A DNA stretch of 64,000 nt from Ruegeria arenilitoris (GCF_013030265.1 NZ_WPZQ01000007.1:1-64000), one strand, 5' to 3'. Positions 26,004 to 35,545 are shown, numbered from the stretch's first letter. Translations and numbers: made by a program. The notes: generated by a model not told the origin, from the sequence alone.

Positions 26004-26465
26004 ATGATACAACTGGACGACTTTGACAGGGCAATCCTCCGCATCCTGCAAAAAGACAACCGCACGCCACAGCAGAAGATTGGCAATGCTGTAAATCTGT
26101 CTGCTCCATCAGTGCAGCGACGTATCAGGCGTATGGAAGCAAAAGGTGTGATCCGAACCAATACTGCCGTTGTCGACCCCGCATTGGTGGATTTAGCGCT
26201 CACGATCTTTGTCGAAGTGGAATTGGTTAGCGAGACACCTACTGAGATAGATGCCGCGAAGCTCGCATTCCGCGATGCCCCAGAGGTGCAGCAGTGTTTC
26301 TATGTGACCGGGGAAATCGATTTCATGCTCGTTGTGGTCGTACAGTGCATGTCGGCGTATGAAGATTTCACGCGGCGCATGTTCTTCGCGAACGAGAATA
26401 TCAAGAAATTCAGGACATATGTCGCCATGGATGCAATCAAAACCGGCAGCACCCTTAACATCTGA
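26004..26465 (+). CDS. Lrp/AsnC-family transcriptional regulator
   Basis: A 153-residue Lrp/AsnC regulator. The HTH covers about residues 5-60 (DDFDRAILRILQKDNRTPQ, then NLSAPSVQRRIRRMEAKGVI), followed by the RAM ligand-binding domain (VDLALTIFVEVELV and VTGEIDFMLVVVVQ). The start at 26004 fits the family N-terminus, although no clear ribosome binding site is visible; an in-frame start 32 codons upstream adds sequence with no similarity. Divergent from the M20 gene, which suggests it senses an amino acid and controls amide or peptide use. Confidence 0.9.
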   Translation: MIQLDDFDRAILRILQKDNRTPQQKIGNAVNLSAPSVQRRIRRMEAKGVIRTNTAVVDPALVDLALTIFVEVELVSETPTEIDAAKLAFRDAPEVQQCFYVTGEIDFMLVVVVQCMSAYEDFTRRMFFANENIKKFRTYVAMDAIKTGSTLNI

Positions 26466-26714
26466 ATGTCAGGACCTGGGCTCAGGACAAATGGACCTGC
26501 CTGAAGATCACCGTGCCATGTGCAGCAAAAGCGAAGAACGCACTATGAGCGGCCTCCAAAACACTGAACTCAATCACTCTGACCCTTGCCTTGCACGAGA
26601 ATACCAAAGACCGATTGTTACGTACGTATTTTTACTCTGGCTAAAATTAATTTTGATCTTCATGCAAATCTCCTATTGAATGGTTCAAGCCGGATAAGAA
26701 GCAGGAGAGATCGG

Positions 26715-27308
26715 ATGCAAGCTCCGACCGCACATACCAAGACCAAAGCCAAAGGGCAGCCCACCGAACTGGGTGCGGCAATCCGGCGGCGACGTAAGGC
26801 CATGGGGCAGACCCTTGATCAAGTTGCCAAGGCAACAGATCTGACGACCGGTTTTCTTTCGCAAGTGGAACGCGGACTAAGCTCACCTTCGCTGACGTCT
26901 CTGATGGCTATAGCCGCAGCCCTGCAAACCAGCATCGAGCAATTGCTGAGTGTACCCGAAGTGTTTTCGGAATATGTCGCCAAAGATGCCAGGCAGACAT
27001 ATTCTCTTGGTACCCGAGGCCGGTTCTACGAAAAGCTGGGCCCTGGATTTGCCGGTGCATTGTTCCACCCGCAGATCGTGCATCGCCCTCCGGGACATGT
27101 GTCAGAAAAGATGTGTCATGGCGGCGAGGCGTTCTGTTACCTGCTTTCTGGGCAGTTGGAATACCACCTTGGGGATAAGGTGTTCATCCTGTCGCCAGGA
27201 GATGTGATTCACCATGACACCTCGGTACGCCATTATTCCGTTGTGCTTGGCGAGGTCGAAGCGGTTGAGCTTTGGGTGACCACATCACCAATGGCTGAGG
27301 CAGGCTGA
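26715..27308 (+). CDS. XRE-family regulator with C-terminal cupin domain
   Basis: A 197-residue regulator with an N-terminal XRE HTH (LGAAIRRRRKAMGQTLDQVA then TGFLSQVERGLSSPSLTSLM, residues 20-75) and a C-terminal cupin (CHGGEAFCYLLSGQLEYHLG, LSPGDVIHHDTSVRHY). XRE-cupin proteins often sense an amino acid or polyamine. The ATG at 26715 has GGAGA upstream; a longer frame has no similarity. It precedes the peptide ABC operon in the same direction with a 141 bp gap holding AT-rich dyads, so that operon is the probable target. Confidence 0.9.
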   Translation: MQAPTAHTKTKAKGQPTELGAAIRRRRKAMGQTLDQVAKATDLTTGFLSQVERGLSSPSLTSLMAIAAALQTSIEQLLSVPEVFSEYVAKDARQTYSLGTRGRFYEKLGPGFAGALFHPQIVHRPPGHVSEKMCHGGEAFCYLLSGQLEYHLGDKVFILSPGDVIHHDTSVRHYSVVLGEVEAVELWVTTSPMAEAG

Positions 27309-27449
27309 CCCCTCCAAGTTCTGCTTCTCAGCCGCCTCAAATCTGATGGACAGTAAGATTTTTTATCTTATTACTAAAAAAAACTTTAGTTATACTAAGA
27401 ATCGCTTATTGTCCCTCCTCACAAAGCAAAGACTTTGCGGGAGGAGAAG
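27309..27449 (+). promoter_or_regulatory. Promoter region of the peptide ABC transporter operon with two dyads
   Basis: This gap is strongly AT-rich for the window. It has two short perfect dyads: TAAGAT-T5-ATCTTA at 27354-27370 and TTAGT-TAT-ACTAA at 27386-27398. They lie 52-96 bp before the start codon, suitable for the XRE-cupin regulator encoded just upstream. The T-run in the first dyad could also let it act as a weak terminator of the regulator gene. Confidence 0.45.
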
Positions 27450-29036
27450 ATGATGAAGCTGAGAACGGTATTGGGAGTGACCGTTGCCGCAACACTGGCG
27501 ATGCCAGTGTTTGCGCAGGAACGGGGCGGTACGCTCAATTTTGCACGATACGATGGATCGCGCCTGATCGATCCGATCTATGCGGATCGCAATCCGGACA
27601 TTTGGATGGTGGGCAGTCTGTTCGACACACTGCTGCGCGGCAGCCCGGATGGAAACTCAGTAGAACCGGGACTGGCGGAAAGCCATTCGGTCTCTGATGA
27701 CGGAAAGAGTGTCACGCTTACCCTGCGCGAAGGTATCAAATTCGCAGATGGTTCACCCGTGACCGGGGAGGATGTTGTCTTCTCATTGGATCGCGCGCGT
27801 AACCCTGACCTCAGCCCATGGGCGGGATTGCTGGGATCTATCAGTGGTGTAACAGCGGATGGAAACACCATCACCATTGCACTGAATGATCCTGATCCTA
27901 CGATCCTCTCGATGTTGGCCACTTTCAACACCGCGATTGTTTCCAAAGCCGCGTTTGAAGCCGCATCCGGCGAAACAGATCAGGACAAATCAGCAGCGAT
28001 CTTTGCGGCGGCGGCCGCCGGAGTGGGTTCCGGCCCCTTCTATCTGTGCGGCTTCGAACAGGGCGCCTCTATGGATTTCTGTGCCAACGAACACTACTGG
28101 CGCATGGGGTCGGACGGCAAACCGCTGCCATATCTCGAAGGTGTGCATTTCGAAATTGTACCGGATGATGCGACACGCATCCTGCGCCTGCAGGCGGGCG
28201 AGGTCGACGCTGCCGAATTTATCCCCTTTAGCCGTGTGGCCGAATTGGAAGCTGATCCGAATATCAGCATGCAGCTTTATCCTTCGACCCGCATAATCTA
28301 CTCGCCGATCAACACGCGCGAAACACGTGCAGACGGATCGCCCAATCCGCTTGCCGATGCCCGCGTTCGGCAGGCTCTGAACTACGGGACCAATAAGGAC
28401 GCTCTGATTGGCGTCGTTCTACATGGTGCCGGCCAGCCCATGAGTTCGCCCCTGATGGCGAAAGCGACACAGTATGCAGCAGATCTGAGTCCGCTCTACA
28501 CCTACGACATGGACAAGGCCAAGACGCTGATCAGCGAAGCTGGCGTTGAACCCGGGACACAAGTCACCCTGACCACGTTGGCCGGTTCGGCGGATGATGC
28601 GACGATCTTTGCCGCGCTGCAACAGATGTGGGCGCCTTTGGGTATTGATCTGGTCGTCGAACAGGTGGACGGAGCAACCCGCGGGGCCAAGAACCGTTCT
28701 GGTGAATTCGACATCCACACATATGGCTGGGTCAATGACGTGAACGATCCAAGTCAGGTTGTCGGATGGCTGGGCTATACCCCCACCGCTAAGGCCGTAG
28801 GCACAGGCTGGGAGAACGCCGAGTTCAACACTTTGTTCGAAGAAGCAGCAAATGAGATGGACCCGGCCGCGCGTGAGGCCAAGTTTGCAAGGATGCAGGA
28901 GCTTTATGCCGAGGCTGCCCCGTTGCTGTTCATGTATGAAACACCCTTTGCAGTCGCGCTTGGAAATGCAGTCGAGGGCTATGTTCAGACGCCTCTGGGC
29001 AATAACATCTTCGATGAAGCTACAATCAGCCGTTAA
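27450..29036 (+). CDS. Peptide-type ABC transporter substrate-binding protein (SBP family 5)
   Basis: A 528-residue periplasmic binding protein of the DppA/OppA family. The signal peptide is MMKLRTVLGVTVAATLAMPV ending in FAQ. Family features include LIDPIYADRNPDIWMVGSLF, FADGSPVTGEDVVFSLDRA and RVRQALNYGTNKDALIGVVL. A strong GGGAGGAG site precedes the ATG at 27450. It captures oligopeptides or similar ligands. The operon continues with two permeases, two ATPases and an aminopeptidase, which points to peptides. Confidence 0.93.
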   Translation: MMKLRTVLGVTVAATLAMPVFAQERGGTLNFARYDGSRLIDPIYADRNPDIWMVGSLFDTLLRGSPDGNSVEPGLAESHSVSDDGKSVTLTLREGIKFADGSPVTGEDVVFSLDRARNPDLSPWAGLLGSISGVTADGNTITIALNDPDPTILSMLATFNTAIVSKAAFEAASGETDQDKSAAIFAAAAAGVGSGPFYLCGFEQGASMDFCANEHYWRMGSDGKPLPYLEGVHFEIVPDDATRILRLQAGEVDAAEFIPFSRVAELEADPNISMQLYPSTRIIYSPINTRETRADGSPNPLADARVRQALNYGTNKDALIGVVLHGAGQPMSSPLMAKATQYAADLSPLYTYDMDKAKTLISEAGVEPGTQVTLTTLAGSADDATIFAALQQMWAPLGIDLVVEQVDGATRGAKNRSGEFDIHTYGWVNDVNDPSQVVGWLGYTPTAKAVGTGWENAEFNTLFEEAANEMDPAAREAKFARMQELYAEAAPLLFMYETPFAVALGNAVEGYVQTPLGNNIFDEATISR

Positions 29037-29049
29037 GAGCTGACCTCTT

Positions 29050-29074
29050 GCCTCGCCGCCGGATGCGGCGGGGC
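29050..29074 (+). other. GC-rich intercistronic hairpin after the binding-protein gene
   Basis: Bases 29050-29059 and 29065-29074 form a 10 bp stem with one G:U pair and a 5 nt loop, lying 14 bp after the binding-protein stop and just before the permease. There is no T tract. Such hairpins commonly protect the upstream mRNA so that the binding protein is made in excess. Confidence 0.6.
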
Positions 29075-29092
29075 CCTTTGCGGAGCGTAGAC

Positions 29093-30034
29093 TTGTCCAG
29101 CCTGACTTACATTTTGAAACGGCTTTTGCTGATGATTCCGACCTTCTTTCTGGTCATGGTCATCATCTTTTTGCTCGTGCGCCTTCTGCCTGGCGACCCT
29201 GCCATCGCGATGGCCGGTGACCGGGCTTCGGACGCAGATATCGCGGCCATTCGGGAAAGGCTGGGTCTGACCGAGCCGATGCTGGTGCAGTTTTGGCTGT
29301 TTCTGAGCAACACGCTACACGGCGATCTCGGCCGATCAATTCTCATGCGAACGGATGTGATTGACGTGATCGCGGATCGATTGCCGATCACAGTGTTTCT
29401 GACCCTCTATTCGGTCGTATTGTCCCTGCTGATCGCAGGACCGCTGGCATTTGTTGCCGCGCTCAATCGAGGGCGCTGGCCGGACGCGGTCATTCGCACC
29501 GTGTTCCAAATCGGACTCTCGATGCCAGTTTTCTATATCGGTCTGGTCTTGCTGACCTTTCTCGCAGCGCAACTGCGCCTGTTTCCGGTTGGCGGATATG
29601 GCGACACGTTCGGAGAGCGTCTGTACCATCTGTTTCTGCCCTCGATCACAGTCGCGCTCTACACTTCAGCCATCATCATGCGGAACCTGCGCAGCGCAAT
29701 TATCGAAGTTTTGGATGCGGAATACGTACAGTTCGCACGCGCCAAGGGACTACCTGCGCGTCTGATCCTCGGGCGACATGTTCTGCGAAACGCACTCATC
29801 TCGACAGTTACCTTGCTAGGCCTGTCTATTGGCAATCTGATGAGCGGTACGCTGGTGACTGAAACCGTTTTTGCTGTGCCGGGCATGGGTCGACTGATGC
29901 TCGAGGCTATCTTTGCCCGCGATTATCCGTTGATTCAGGGGCTGACATTGACATTCGCAGTCCTCGTTTCGCTGGTATTCCTTCTGACGGATCTTTTCCA
30001 AAGCCGCCTTGATCCAAGGATGCGCCTGCAATGA
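29093..30034 (+). CDS. Peptide-type ABC transporter permease (DppB-like)
   Basis: A 313-residue inner-membrane permease. The N-terminal motif LTYILKRLLLMIPTFFLVMV and LLPGDPAIAMAG are typical of DppB/OppB, and the EAA loop is near HVLRNALISTVTLLGLSIG. I prefer the TTG at 29093 because GGAG lies 7 nt upstream and it gives the family N-terminus. An upstream TTG at 29048 would place the hairpin inside the coding region. The stop overlaps the next permease by 4 bp. Confidence 0.92.
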   Translation: MSSLTYILKRLLLMIPTFFLVMVIIFLLVRLLPGDPAIAMAGDRASDADIAAIRERLGLTEPMLVQFWLFLSNTLHGDLGRSILMRTDVIDVIADRLPITVFLTLYSVVLSLLIAGPLAFVAALNRGRWPDAVIRTVFQIGLSMPVFYIGLVLLTFLAAQLRLFPVGGYGDTFGERLYHLFLPSITVALYTSAIIMRNLRSAIIEVLDAEYVQFARAKGLPARLILGRHVLRNALISTVTLLGLSIGNLMSGTLVTETVFAVPGMGRLMLEAIFARDYPLIQGLTLTFAVLVSLVFLLTDLFQSRLDPRMRLQ

Positions 30035-30888
30035 GCGATGCAACCTACAATCCCGTGGCCCAAAACCCGTCCAAATGGCGTCAGGCCTTGCGCAAGCCAG
30101 GCTTTGTGGCCGGCCTGATGATCATCGGGTTTTCGATCCTGCTCGCTGTTTTTCCCGGAGCATTTGCACCCTATGATCCAAACGCGATCGACTACCTGGC
30201 AGTGCGGCAACCTCCATCATGGGCACATCCCTTTGGCACAGACCTGTTGGGGCGAGACAGCCTGTCACGCGTGATCTGGGCCTATCAGGTGAATATGCAG
30301 ATGGCCGTGTTTGCCACCGTATTTGCCCTGCTGATCGGCGTCGTGATTGGGGCGCTGGTCGGCTACTATCGCGGCATTGCCGATCTCATCTTTGGCCGGG
30401 TTGTCGATGCGGTGATTACCTTCCCCTTTCTGGTGTTGGTAATCGCCGTTGTCGCCGTACTGGGCCCCGGTCTGATAAATATGTACATCGCCATCACTGT
30501 TGTCGGCTGGGTCTACTATGCCCGCCTGATGCGGGCCGAGGTGATTGCACAGATGGGCAATGATTATGCAGCTGCCGGGATCGTCATGGGATATTCCGAC
30601 CGACGCATCATCTTTCGCCATTTGCTGCCCAATGCGATTACCCCGGTCATCGTTTATTGGATGACCGATATGGCACTGGCAATCCTGCTCGGGTCATCGC
30701 TGGGCTATCTGGGCTTGGGCGCGCAACCTCCTCAGGCGGAATGGGGCGTATTGATTGCCGAAGGGCGCAATTTCATCTCAACCGCATGGTGGCTGAGTTT
30801 GATGCCCGGCATCGCCATCGTACTGACAGGTCTTGGCTTTTCCTTGCTGGGTGATGGGCTCGCTGATCTGCTTAGGCCGCGGGGATAA
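30031..30888 (+). CDS. Peptide-type ABC transporter permease (DppC-like)
   Basis: A 285-residue permease of the DppC/OppC type. The N-terminal helix (GFVAGLMIIGFSILLAVFPG) and the loop PPSWAHPFGTDLLGRDSLSR are hallmarks of the family; the EAA motif lies around YSDRRIIFRHLLPNAITPVI. It pairs with the DppB-like subunit to form the channel. Its ATG overlaps the dppB-like stop (ATGA), showing translational coupling. Confidence 0.94.
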   Translation: MSDATYNPVAQNPSKWRQALRKPGFVAGLMIIGFSILLAVFPGAFAPYDPNAIDYLAVRQPPSWAHPFGTDLLGRDSLSRVIWAYQVNMQMAVFATVFALLIGVVIGALVGYYRGIADLIFGRVVDAVITFPFLVLVIAVVAVLGPGLINMYIAITVVGWVYYARLMRAEVIAQMGNDYAAAGIVMGYSDRRIIFRHLLPNAITPVIVYWMTDMALAILLGSSLGYLGLGAQPPQAEWGVLIAEGRNFISTAWWLSLMPGIAIVLTGLGFSLLGDGLADLLRPRG

Positions 30889-30891
30889 GGG

Positions 30892-31890
30892 ATGGGCATG
30901 AACAACAAGACACCGATCCTCGAAATAGAAGCACTGAACACAACCTTCTATCGCAACGGACAGGCGCTGCCTGCAGTACGGGAGGTCAGCTTCTCTGTCG
31001 CGCGGGGCGAAGTACTTGGACTGGTTGGTGAAAGTGGGTCAGGCAAAAGCGTCACCTTACGATCGATCATGGGACTTGCGCGTCGCTATGGGGACGTCTC
31101 GGGGCAAGTGCGCTGGCAGGGGCGAGATCTGGTGCCAATGCCGGATCGTGAATTGCGCCTCATCCAGGGGCGTGAGATCGCGATGATTTTTCAAGAGCCC
31201 ATGACCTCGCTTAATCCGCTGCTGACCATTGGCCTGCAAATAGAAGAGAACTTGCTTGCACATACCAATCTGTCTCGTGCGGCGCGGCGAGACCGGGCAA
31301 TCGAGATGCTGGATTTGGTTGGTATCCCCTCGGCGGCACAACGGCTGAAAGACTATCCTCATCAATTTTCCGGTGGGATGCGGCAACGAGTGATGATTGC
31401 CATTGCACTCGCCGCAAATCCTAAACTTCTGCTGGCGGACGAACCGACTACCGCTCTGGACGTGACCATTCAGGCGCAAATCCTCGACCTGATCCTGCGT
31501 TTGGCTGAAGAAATGGAAATGGGGGTTGTTCTGGTCACCCATGATCTGGGCGTGGTGGCCCAGACCTGTGACAACGTATCGGTCATGTATGCCGGGCGTA
31601 TTGTTGAACAAGGGCCAGTACGTAATGTGCTGCGCGAACCCCGCCATCCTTACACCGTTGGTCTGATGCGGTCGGTGCCTGAAAACTTGCCGCCTCGAAC
31701 ACCGCTTTATTCGATCCAGGGCGTTCCCCCCAGTCTGGACACATTGCCCTCGGGATGCGCTTTCGCACCTCGCTGCTCTGCCTGCGTTGAGGCTTGTGTG
31801 CAGGGCCGGCCTGATCTGTCGCGCGTTACTGACACGCGGCATGTGGCCTGCTTCAACCCGGTGATCGACGCCAAAGGAAATGCTGCATGA
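30892..31890 (+). CDS. Peptide-type ABC transporter ATPase (DppD-like)
   Basis: A 332-residue ATPase. Walker A is GESGSGKSVTLRSIMG, the signature is FSGGMRQRVMIAIALA, Walker B is LLLADEPTTALD. The C-terminal oligopeptide/dipeptide-type extension (PSGCAFAPRCSACVEACVQG) carries the cysteines that can hold a [4Fe-4S] cluster in DppD. It starts 3 bp after the dppC-like stop and overlaps the next ATPase by 4 bp. Confidence 0.95.
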   Translation: MGMNNKTPILEIEALNTTFYRNGQALPAVREVSFSVARGEVLGLVGESGSGKSVTLRSIMGLARRYGDVSGQVRWQGRDLVPMPDRELRLIQGREIAMIFQEPMTSLNPLLTIGLQIEENLLAHTNLSRAARRDRAIEMLDLVGIPSAAQRLKDYPHQFSGGMRQRVMIAIALAANPKLLLADEPTTALDVTIQAQILDLILRLAEEMEMGVVLVTHDLGVVAQTCDNVSVMYAGRIVEQGPVRNVLREPRHPYTVGLMRSVPENLPPRTPLYSIQGVPPSLDTLPSGCAFAPRCSACVEACVQGRPDLSRVTDTRHVACFNPVIDAKGNAA

Positions 31891-32882
31891 GTGCTGTTTT
31901 ACGAATACGTGACCTGCATCTGCGTTTCCCTCTGGGGCGCAGTCTGATGGACTATGCCACCGGCCAACCGGGGCGTGTGGTCAAAGCGTTGAACGGGATT
32001 AGCCTGGATTTGATCAAGGGCGAGGCTTTGGGGGTTGTCGGCGAATCCGGCTGTGGGAAGTCCACGCTGGCACGTTGCATCGTACGTTTGCATGCGCCCA
32101 GCGAGGGAACGATCGAGTTCGAAAGTCAGGATATTTTTGGAGACGATAATCGCTCTGACCGCACTTATAACCGACGCGTCCAGATGATGTTTCAGGATCC
32201 GTATTCTTCGCTCAACCCACGCATGACAACAGGCCAGATACTGGCCGAAGCACTAAGCGTTCATAACATGCGCCCCGAGGCCGAGATTCCGGCCCGGGTA
32301 GTCGAGCTTCTGGATCTTGTGCGCCTTCCTCAGGATGCACAGCACAAGCTTCCGCATGAATTTTCCGGCGGTCAGCGTCAGCGCATCGCAATCGCACGCG
32401 CGCTGGCAGTTGAGCCCGAAGTCCTGATTGCGGATGAACTGGTTTCTGCGCTGGATGTTTCGGTGCAGGCACAGGTTGTGAACTTGCTGCTGGAGTTGCA
32501 GCAAGAACTGGATCTGACGATCCTGTTCGTTGCCCACGATTTGAGGCTGGTTCGCCATGTCTCTAATCGGGTTGCCGTGATCTATTTGGGCCGGATCGTC
32601 GAGATCGGGGACAGCGAGACCCTGTTCTCAGCGCCGGCCCACCCTTACAGTCAGGCGCTTCTTTCTGCGGCACCCACCCTGAATCCCGATGATCGAGGCA
32701 AAGTGGCCCGGCTGGAGGGAGAGTTGCCTTCGCCCCTGAACATGCCTTCAGGCTGCCCATTCCATGTCCGGTGCCACCACGCCACGGACGTCTGCAAACA
32801 ATCGGTACCTGCGCTGCTGCCCTTTGAAGGTTGCGGCGAAGTTGCCTGTCATCATGTCGAAGAGATAAATGCCCATGCTTGA
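31887..32882 (+). CDS. Peptide-type ABC transporter ATPase (DppF-like)
   Basis: A 331-residue ATPase, partner of the DppD-like subunit. Walker A GESGCGKSTLARCIVRL, signature FSGGQRQRIAIARALA, and Walker B VLIADELVSALDVS are present; the glutamate after the Walker B aspartate is kept. The C-terminal Cys-rich oligo_HPY region is PSGCPFHVRCHHATDVCKQ. It overlaps both neighbours, so the five transporter genes and the peptidase form one tight operon. Confidence 0.95.
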   Translation: MSAVLRIRDLHLRFPLGRSLMDYATGQPGRVVKALNGISLDLIKGEALGVVGESGCGKSTLARCIVRLHAPSEGTIEFESQDIFGDDNRSDRTYNRRVQMMFQDPYSSLNPRMTTGQILAEALSVHNMRPEAEIPARVVELLDLVRLPQDAQHKLPHEFSGGQRQRIAIARALAVEPEVLIADELVSALDVSVQAQVVNLLLELQQELDLTILFVAHDLRLVRHVSNRVAVIYLGRIVEIGDSETLFSAPAHPYSQALLSAAPTLNPDDRGKVARLEGELPSPLNMPSGCPFHVRCHHATDVCKQSVPALLPFEGCGEVACHHVEEINAHA

Positions 32883-34674
32883 TGCACCCGACCATAGAAC
32901 CACTGTCTCAGCATTGCGTGATGAATTGGCCAAACAGGGGTTGGATGCATTTATTCTGCCCAGATATGATGCACATCAGGCAGAGTATGTCGCTCCACAT
33001 GATGAGCGTCTGGCGCATGTCACGGGCTTCACCGGATCGGCGGGGATGGCGATTGTGACACCGGATACCGTCGCAATTTTTGTTGATGGTCGCTATGTGG
33101 TGCAAGCCGCAAACCAATGCGCTGATCCGATCTTTTCCCATCATCATCTGCACAATGAACCGCCAGAAAACTGGTTGGCATCGGCTGCAGGTTCAGACTG
33201 GAAAATTGGCTATGACGCAATGCATTTGCCACCAGTTTGGTATGATCGGTTTTTCTCTGCGCTAACAGATACCTGTGCCGAATTGGTTGCTACAAAAACC
33301 AACCCGGTCGATGTCGTCTGGCCTGATCAACCAGCCCCTCCGATGGGAAAGATTGAGCCATTTCCATTACAATTCGCGGGCAAGAGTGCAGCAGATAAAA
33401 TTTCAGAACTGGTCTCTGAAATGCGGGCTCAAGGCGCGGCGCTGCTGGTTGAAACCCAGCCCGACAATATTGCCTGGCTGCTCAATGTGCGGGGGTCCGA
33501 TGTGGCCTTCAATCCGATACCACTTTCCTTCCTGTTGGTGGATGTATCCGGGCAGGTGTATTGGTTTGTGGCTGATCGTAAGGTGAGCGCGGACATTACC
33601 GACCATTTGCCTAAACACGTTCGCCTGCTACCCATGGAAGCACTCCTCCCGACGCTCACTGATAAGGCGCAAGCTGGTCAGGGAGTTCTGTTCGATCCCG
33701 ACTTTTCGCCTGAAGCTGTGCGGTCTGTGTTACGAGAGATAGGTGCAAAAGAGCAGCCTCAACGCGGCCTCATAACGCTGACGAAGGCCAGAAAGAACCA
33801 AATAGAAGTCGAAGGCCTAAGAGCTTGTCATATAGCAGACGGGGTCGCCTGGACCGAGTTCTGCGCGTGGCTGGCACACGAGGTTCCGGCACGCGCCACG
33901 TTCGGTCATCCGGTGACTGAGCGGGAGGCAGAGCACAAGATACTGTCCTTCCGTCGCCAGCAGCCGGGTTTTATCTACGAAAGCTTCAACACGATTTCTG
34001 CAGCCGCGGGAAACGCCGCCATGTGCCACTACGCGACAGGCCCGGACAATCAGGTGCCGATCTCGTCGGACGGCACATATCTGCTGGATTCAGGTGGGCA
34101 ATATGAGACGGGAACCACGGATGCAACGCGCAGTTTCGCATTTTGGACACACAGGCCCGAGGGTTACGACCGTGCTTATACAGCCGTCTTCAAAGCATTT
34201 CATGCAATAGCGACCCTGCGATTCCCTGCCGGTACTCAGGGCCACCATATTGATGCAATCTGTCGGCGACCGCTGTGGGATCTGGGGTTGGACTATGACC
34301 ACGGTACAGGTCACGGGATCGGCCATAGGCTATCGGTTCACGAACACCCTCAACGTATAGGAAAACCTCACAACCCCGTCGATCTGGCTCCGGGCATGAT
34401 CCTGTCGATTGAGCCGGGATACTATGAGACAGACCGATTTGGCATTCGCATCGAGAACTTGTTCGAGATTGTCCAAGCAGAAGATGGTTTCATGGAATTC
34501 TCGAACCTCACGTGGATACCAATCCAGACCGACATGCTGCTGCTCGACAAACTGAGCGATGCCGAACGGTCTTGGCTCAACAGCTATCATGCCGAGTTAG
34601 TGCAACGAATTGGCTCACATTTATCTGCCAAGGCCCTGTCTTGGGTCAGTTCCAACTGCGGCCAGATCATGTGA
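32869..34674 (+). CDS. M24B aminopeptidase P (Xaa-Pro aminopeptidase)
   Basis: A 601-residue aminopeptidase P of the long, three-domain type. Two creatinase-N-like domains precede the pita-bread catalytic domain from about residue 310. Dinuclear metal ligands are in YLLDSGGQYETGTTDATRSF (two Asp), GTGHGIGHRLSVHEHP (His), ILSIEPGYYETDRFG and IRIENLFEIV (Glu). It removes an N-terminal residue before proline, finishing peptides brought in by the transporter. The gene overlaps the upstream ATPase by 14 bp. The ATG at 32875 is an alternative start. Confidence 0.95.
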   Translation: MPMLDAPDHRTTVSALRDELAKQGLDAFILPRYDAHQAEYVAPHDERLAHVTGFTGSAGMAIVTPDTVAIFVDGRYVVQAANQCADPIFSHHHLHNEPPENWLASAAGSDWKIGYDAMHLPPVWYDRFFSALTDTCAELVATKTNPVDVVWPDQPAPPMGKIEPFPLQFAGKSAADKISELVSEMRAQGAALLVETQPDNIAWLLNVRGSDVAFNPIPLSFLLVDVSGQVYWFVADRKVSADITDHLPKHVRLLPMEALLPTLTDKAQAGQGVLFDPDFSPEAVRSVLREIGAKEQPQRGLITLTKARKNQIEVEGLRACHIADGVAWTEFCAWLAHEVPARATFGHPVTEREAEHKILSFRRQQPGFIYESFNTISAAAGNAAMCHYATGPDNQVPISSDGTYLLDSGGQYETGTTDATRSFAFWTHRPEGYDRAYTAVFKAFHAIATLRFPAGTQGHHIDAICRRPLWDLGLDYDHGTGHGIGHRLSVHEHPQRIGKPHNPVDLAPGMILSIEPGYYETDRFGIRIENLFEIVQAEDGFMEFSNLTWIPIQTDMLLLDKLSDAERSWLNSYHAELVQRIGSHLSAKALSWVSSNCGQIM

Positions 34675-34694
34675 CCGGATTAGTACCACAGAAT

Positions 34695-34710
34695 TGGCCG
34701 CAGCTGGCCA
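34695..34710. terminator. Inverted repeat between convergent genes
   Basis: TGGCC-GCAGCT-GGCCA lies between the convergent aminopeptidase and SDR genes, with partly matching flanks GAAT and ATTC. The stem is short and there is no T run, so termination is possible rather than shown. Confidence 0.25.
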
Positions 34711-34780
34711 CGAATTCGAATCTTCAGCGATACACTGTCAGCCGACAGTCGTTGGGCTGGTTCATCAACCAAGTGGGCAC

Positions 34781-35545
34781 TTAGATGGTTAAGGCACTAA
34801 TCGCCTTCACCACTTCCTTGGCCTGCCCCAAGTCGATGGAGCCAAAGGTACCGGCGTCATTGTCCCAATAGCGGCCTGAGGCAGTGGCAAAATCATCATC
34901 CAAGGCGAGGCGGCACAGGATATCAGCACCGATTTGCATATCATTCCCTGTGACCCCGAAACCCTCTTTCACCATCTTGGACGCCAGCAGTGAACCGGGA
35001 TTGACTGCGATGAATTTGGGGCCTGTTGGGTGCGCCGCTGCCATCTCAGCAGACCAAAGAGCAATTGCGCGTTTGCTCTGTGCGTATGCCCCCATGTCAT
35101 CCAGATGTCTTTCGCCTGATAGGGCCGCGACATCGACAGGAGCTTGCGCGGCGGAAGACAGGTTGATGACGCGAGCATCGCTTGGAAGAAGAGGAAGCAA
35201 CGCAGTGGTCAGGACATGCGGTGCCAAGGTGTTGACGACAAAGCGAACGTCCTGCCTGTTTGGCAGGATCGGATTGGGTGTTTTGTAAACGCCTGCATTG
35301 TTGACCAAAACGTCGATCCTATTGTGATTGGCCGCAATGGCCTTGGCCAACTCCCGAGTTGCTTCAAGAGACGCCAAGTCTGCTTCGTAGGCAGCGACGT
35401 CACCTCCGACGTCTTTGGCAGCAGCCTCCAGTTTGCTGGAATTGCGACCATGAAGAATGACCCGGTGACCTCTGGCGGCAAGGGTCTTTGCCGTCAGCAA
35501 GCCGATGCCATCGGTTGATCCGGTGATGAGAATGGTTTTGCTCAT
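34781..35545 (-). CDS. Short-chain dehydrogenase/reductase
   Basis: A 254-residue classical SDR. The cofactor motif is TGSTDGIGLLTAKTLAARG, followed by LVNNAGVY; the catalytic Ser is in VINLSSAAQAP and the YxxxK pair in GAYAQSKRAI. The pattern is closest to the retinol/protochlorophyllide-type SDRs. It is the last gene of the DUF1330 - CmcJ-like - flavoenzyme - SDR operon and overlaps the flavoenzyme by 4 bp. Substrate unknown; a ketone or alcohol intermediate of that pathway is likely. Confidence 0.9.
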   Translation of the reverse strand: MSKTILITGSTDGIGLLTAKTLAARGHRVILHGRNSSKLEAAAKDVGGDVAAYEADLASLEATRELAKAIAANHNRIDVLVNNAGVYKTPNPILPNRQDVRFVVNTLAPHVLTTALLPLLPSDARVINLSSAAQAPVDVAALSGERHLDDMGAYAQSKRAIALWSAEMAAAHPTGPKFIAVNPGSLLASKMVKEGFGVTGNDMQIGADILCRLALDDDFATASGRYWDNDAGTFGSIDLGQAKEVVKAISALTI

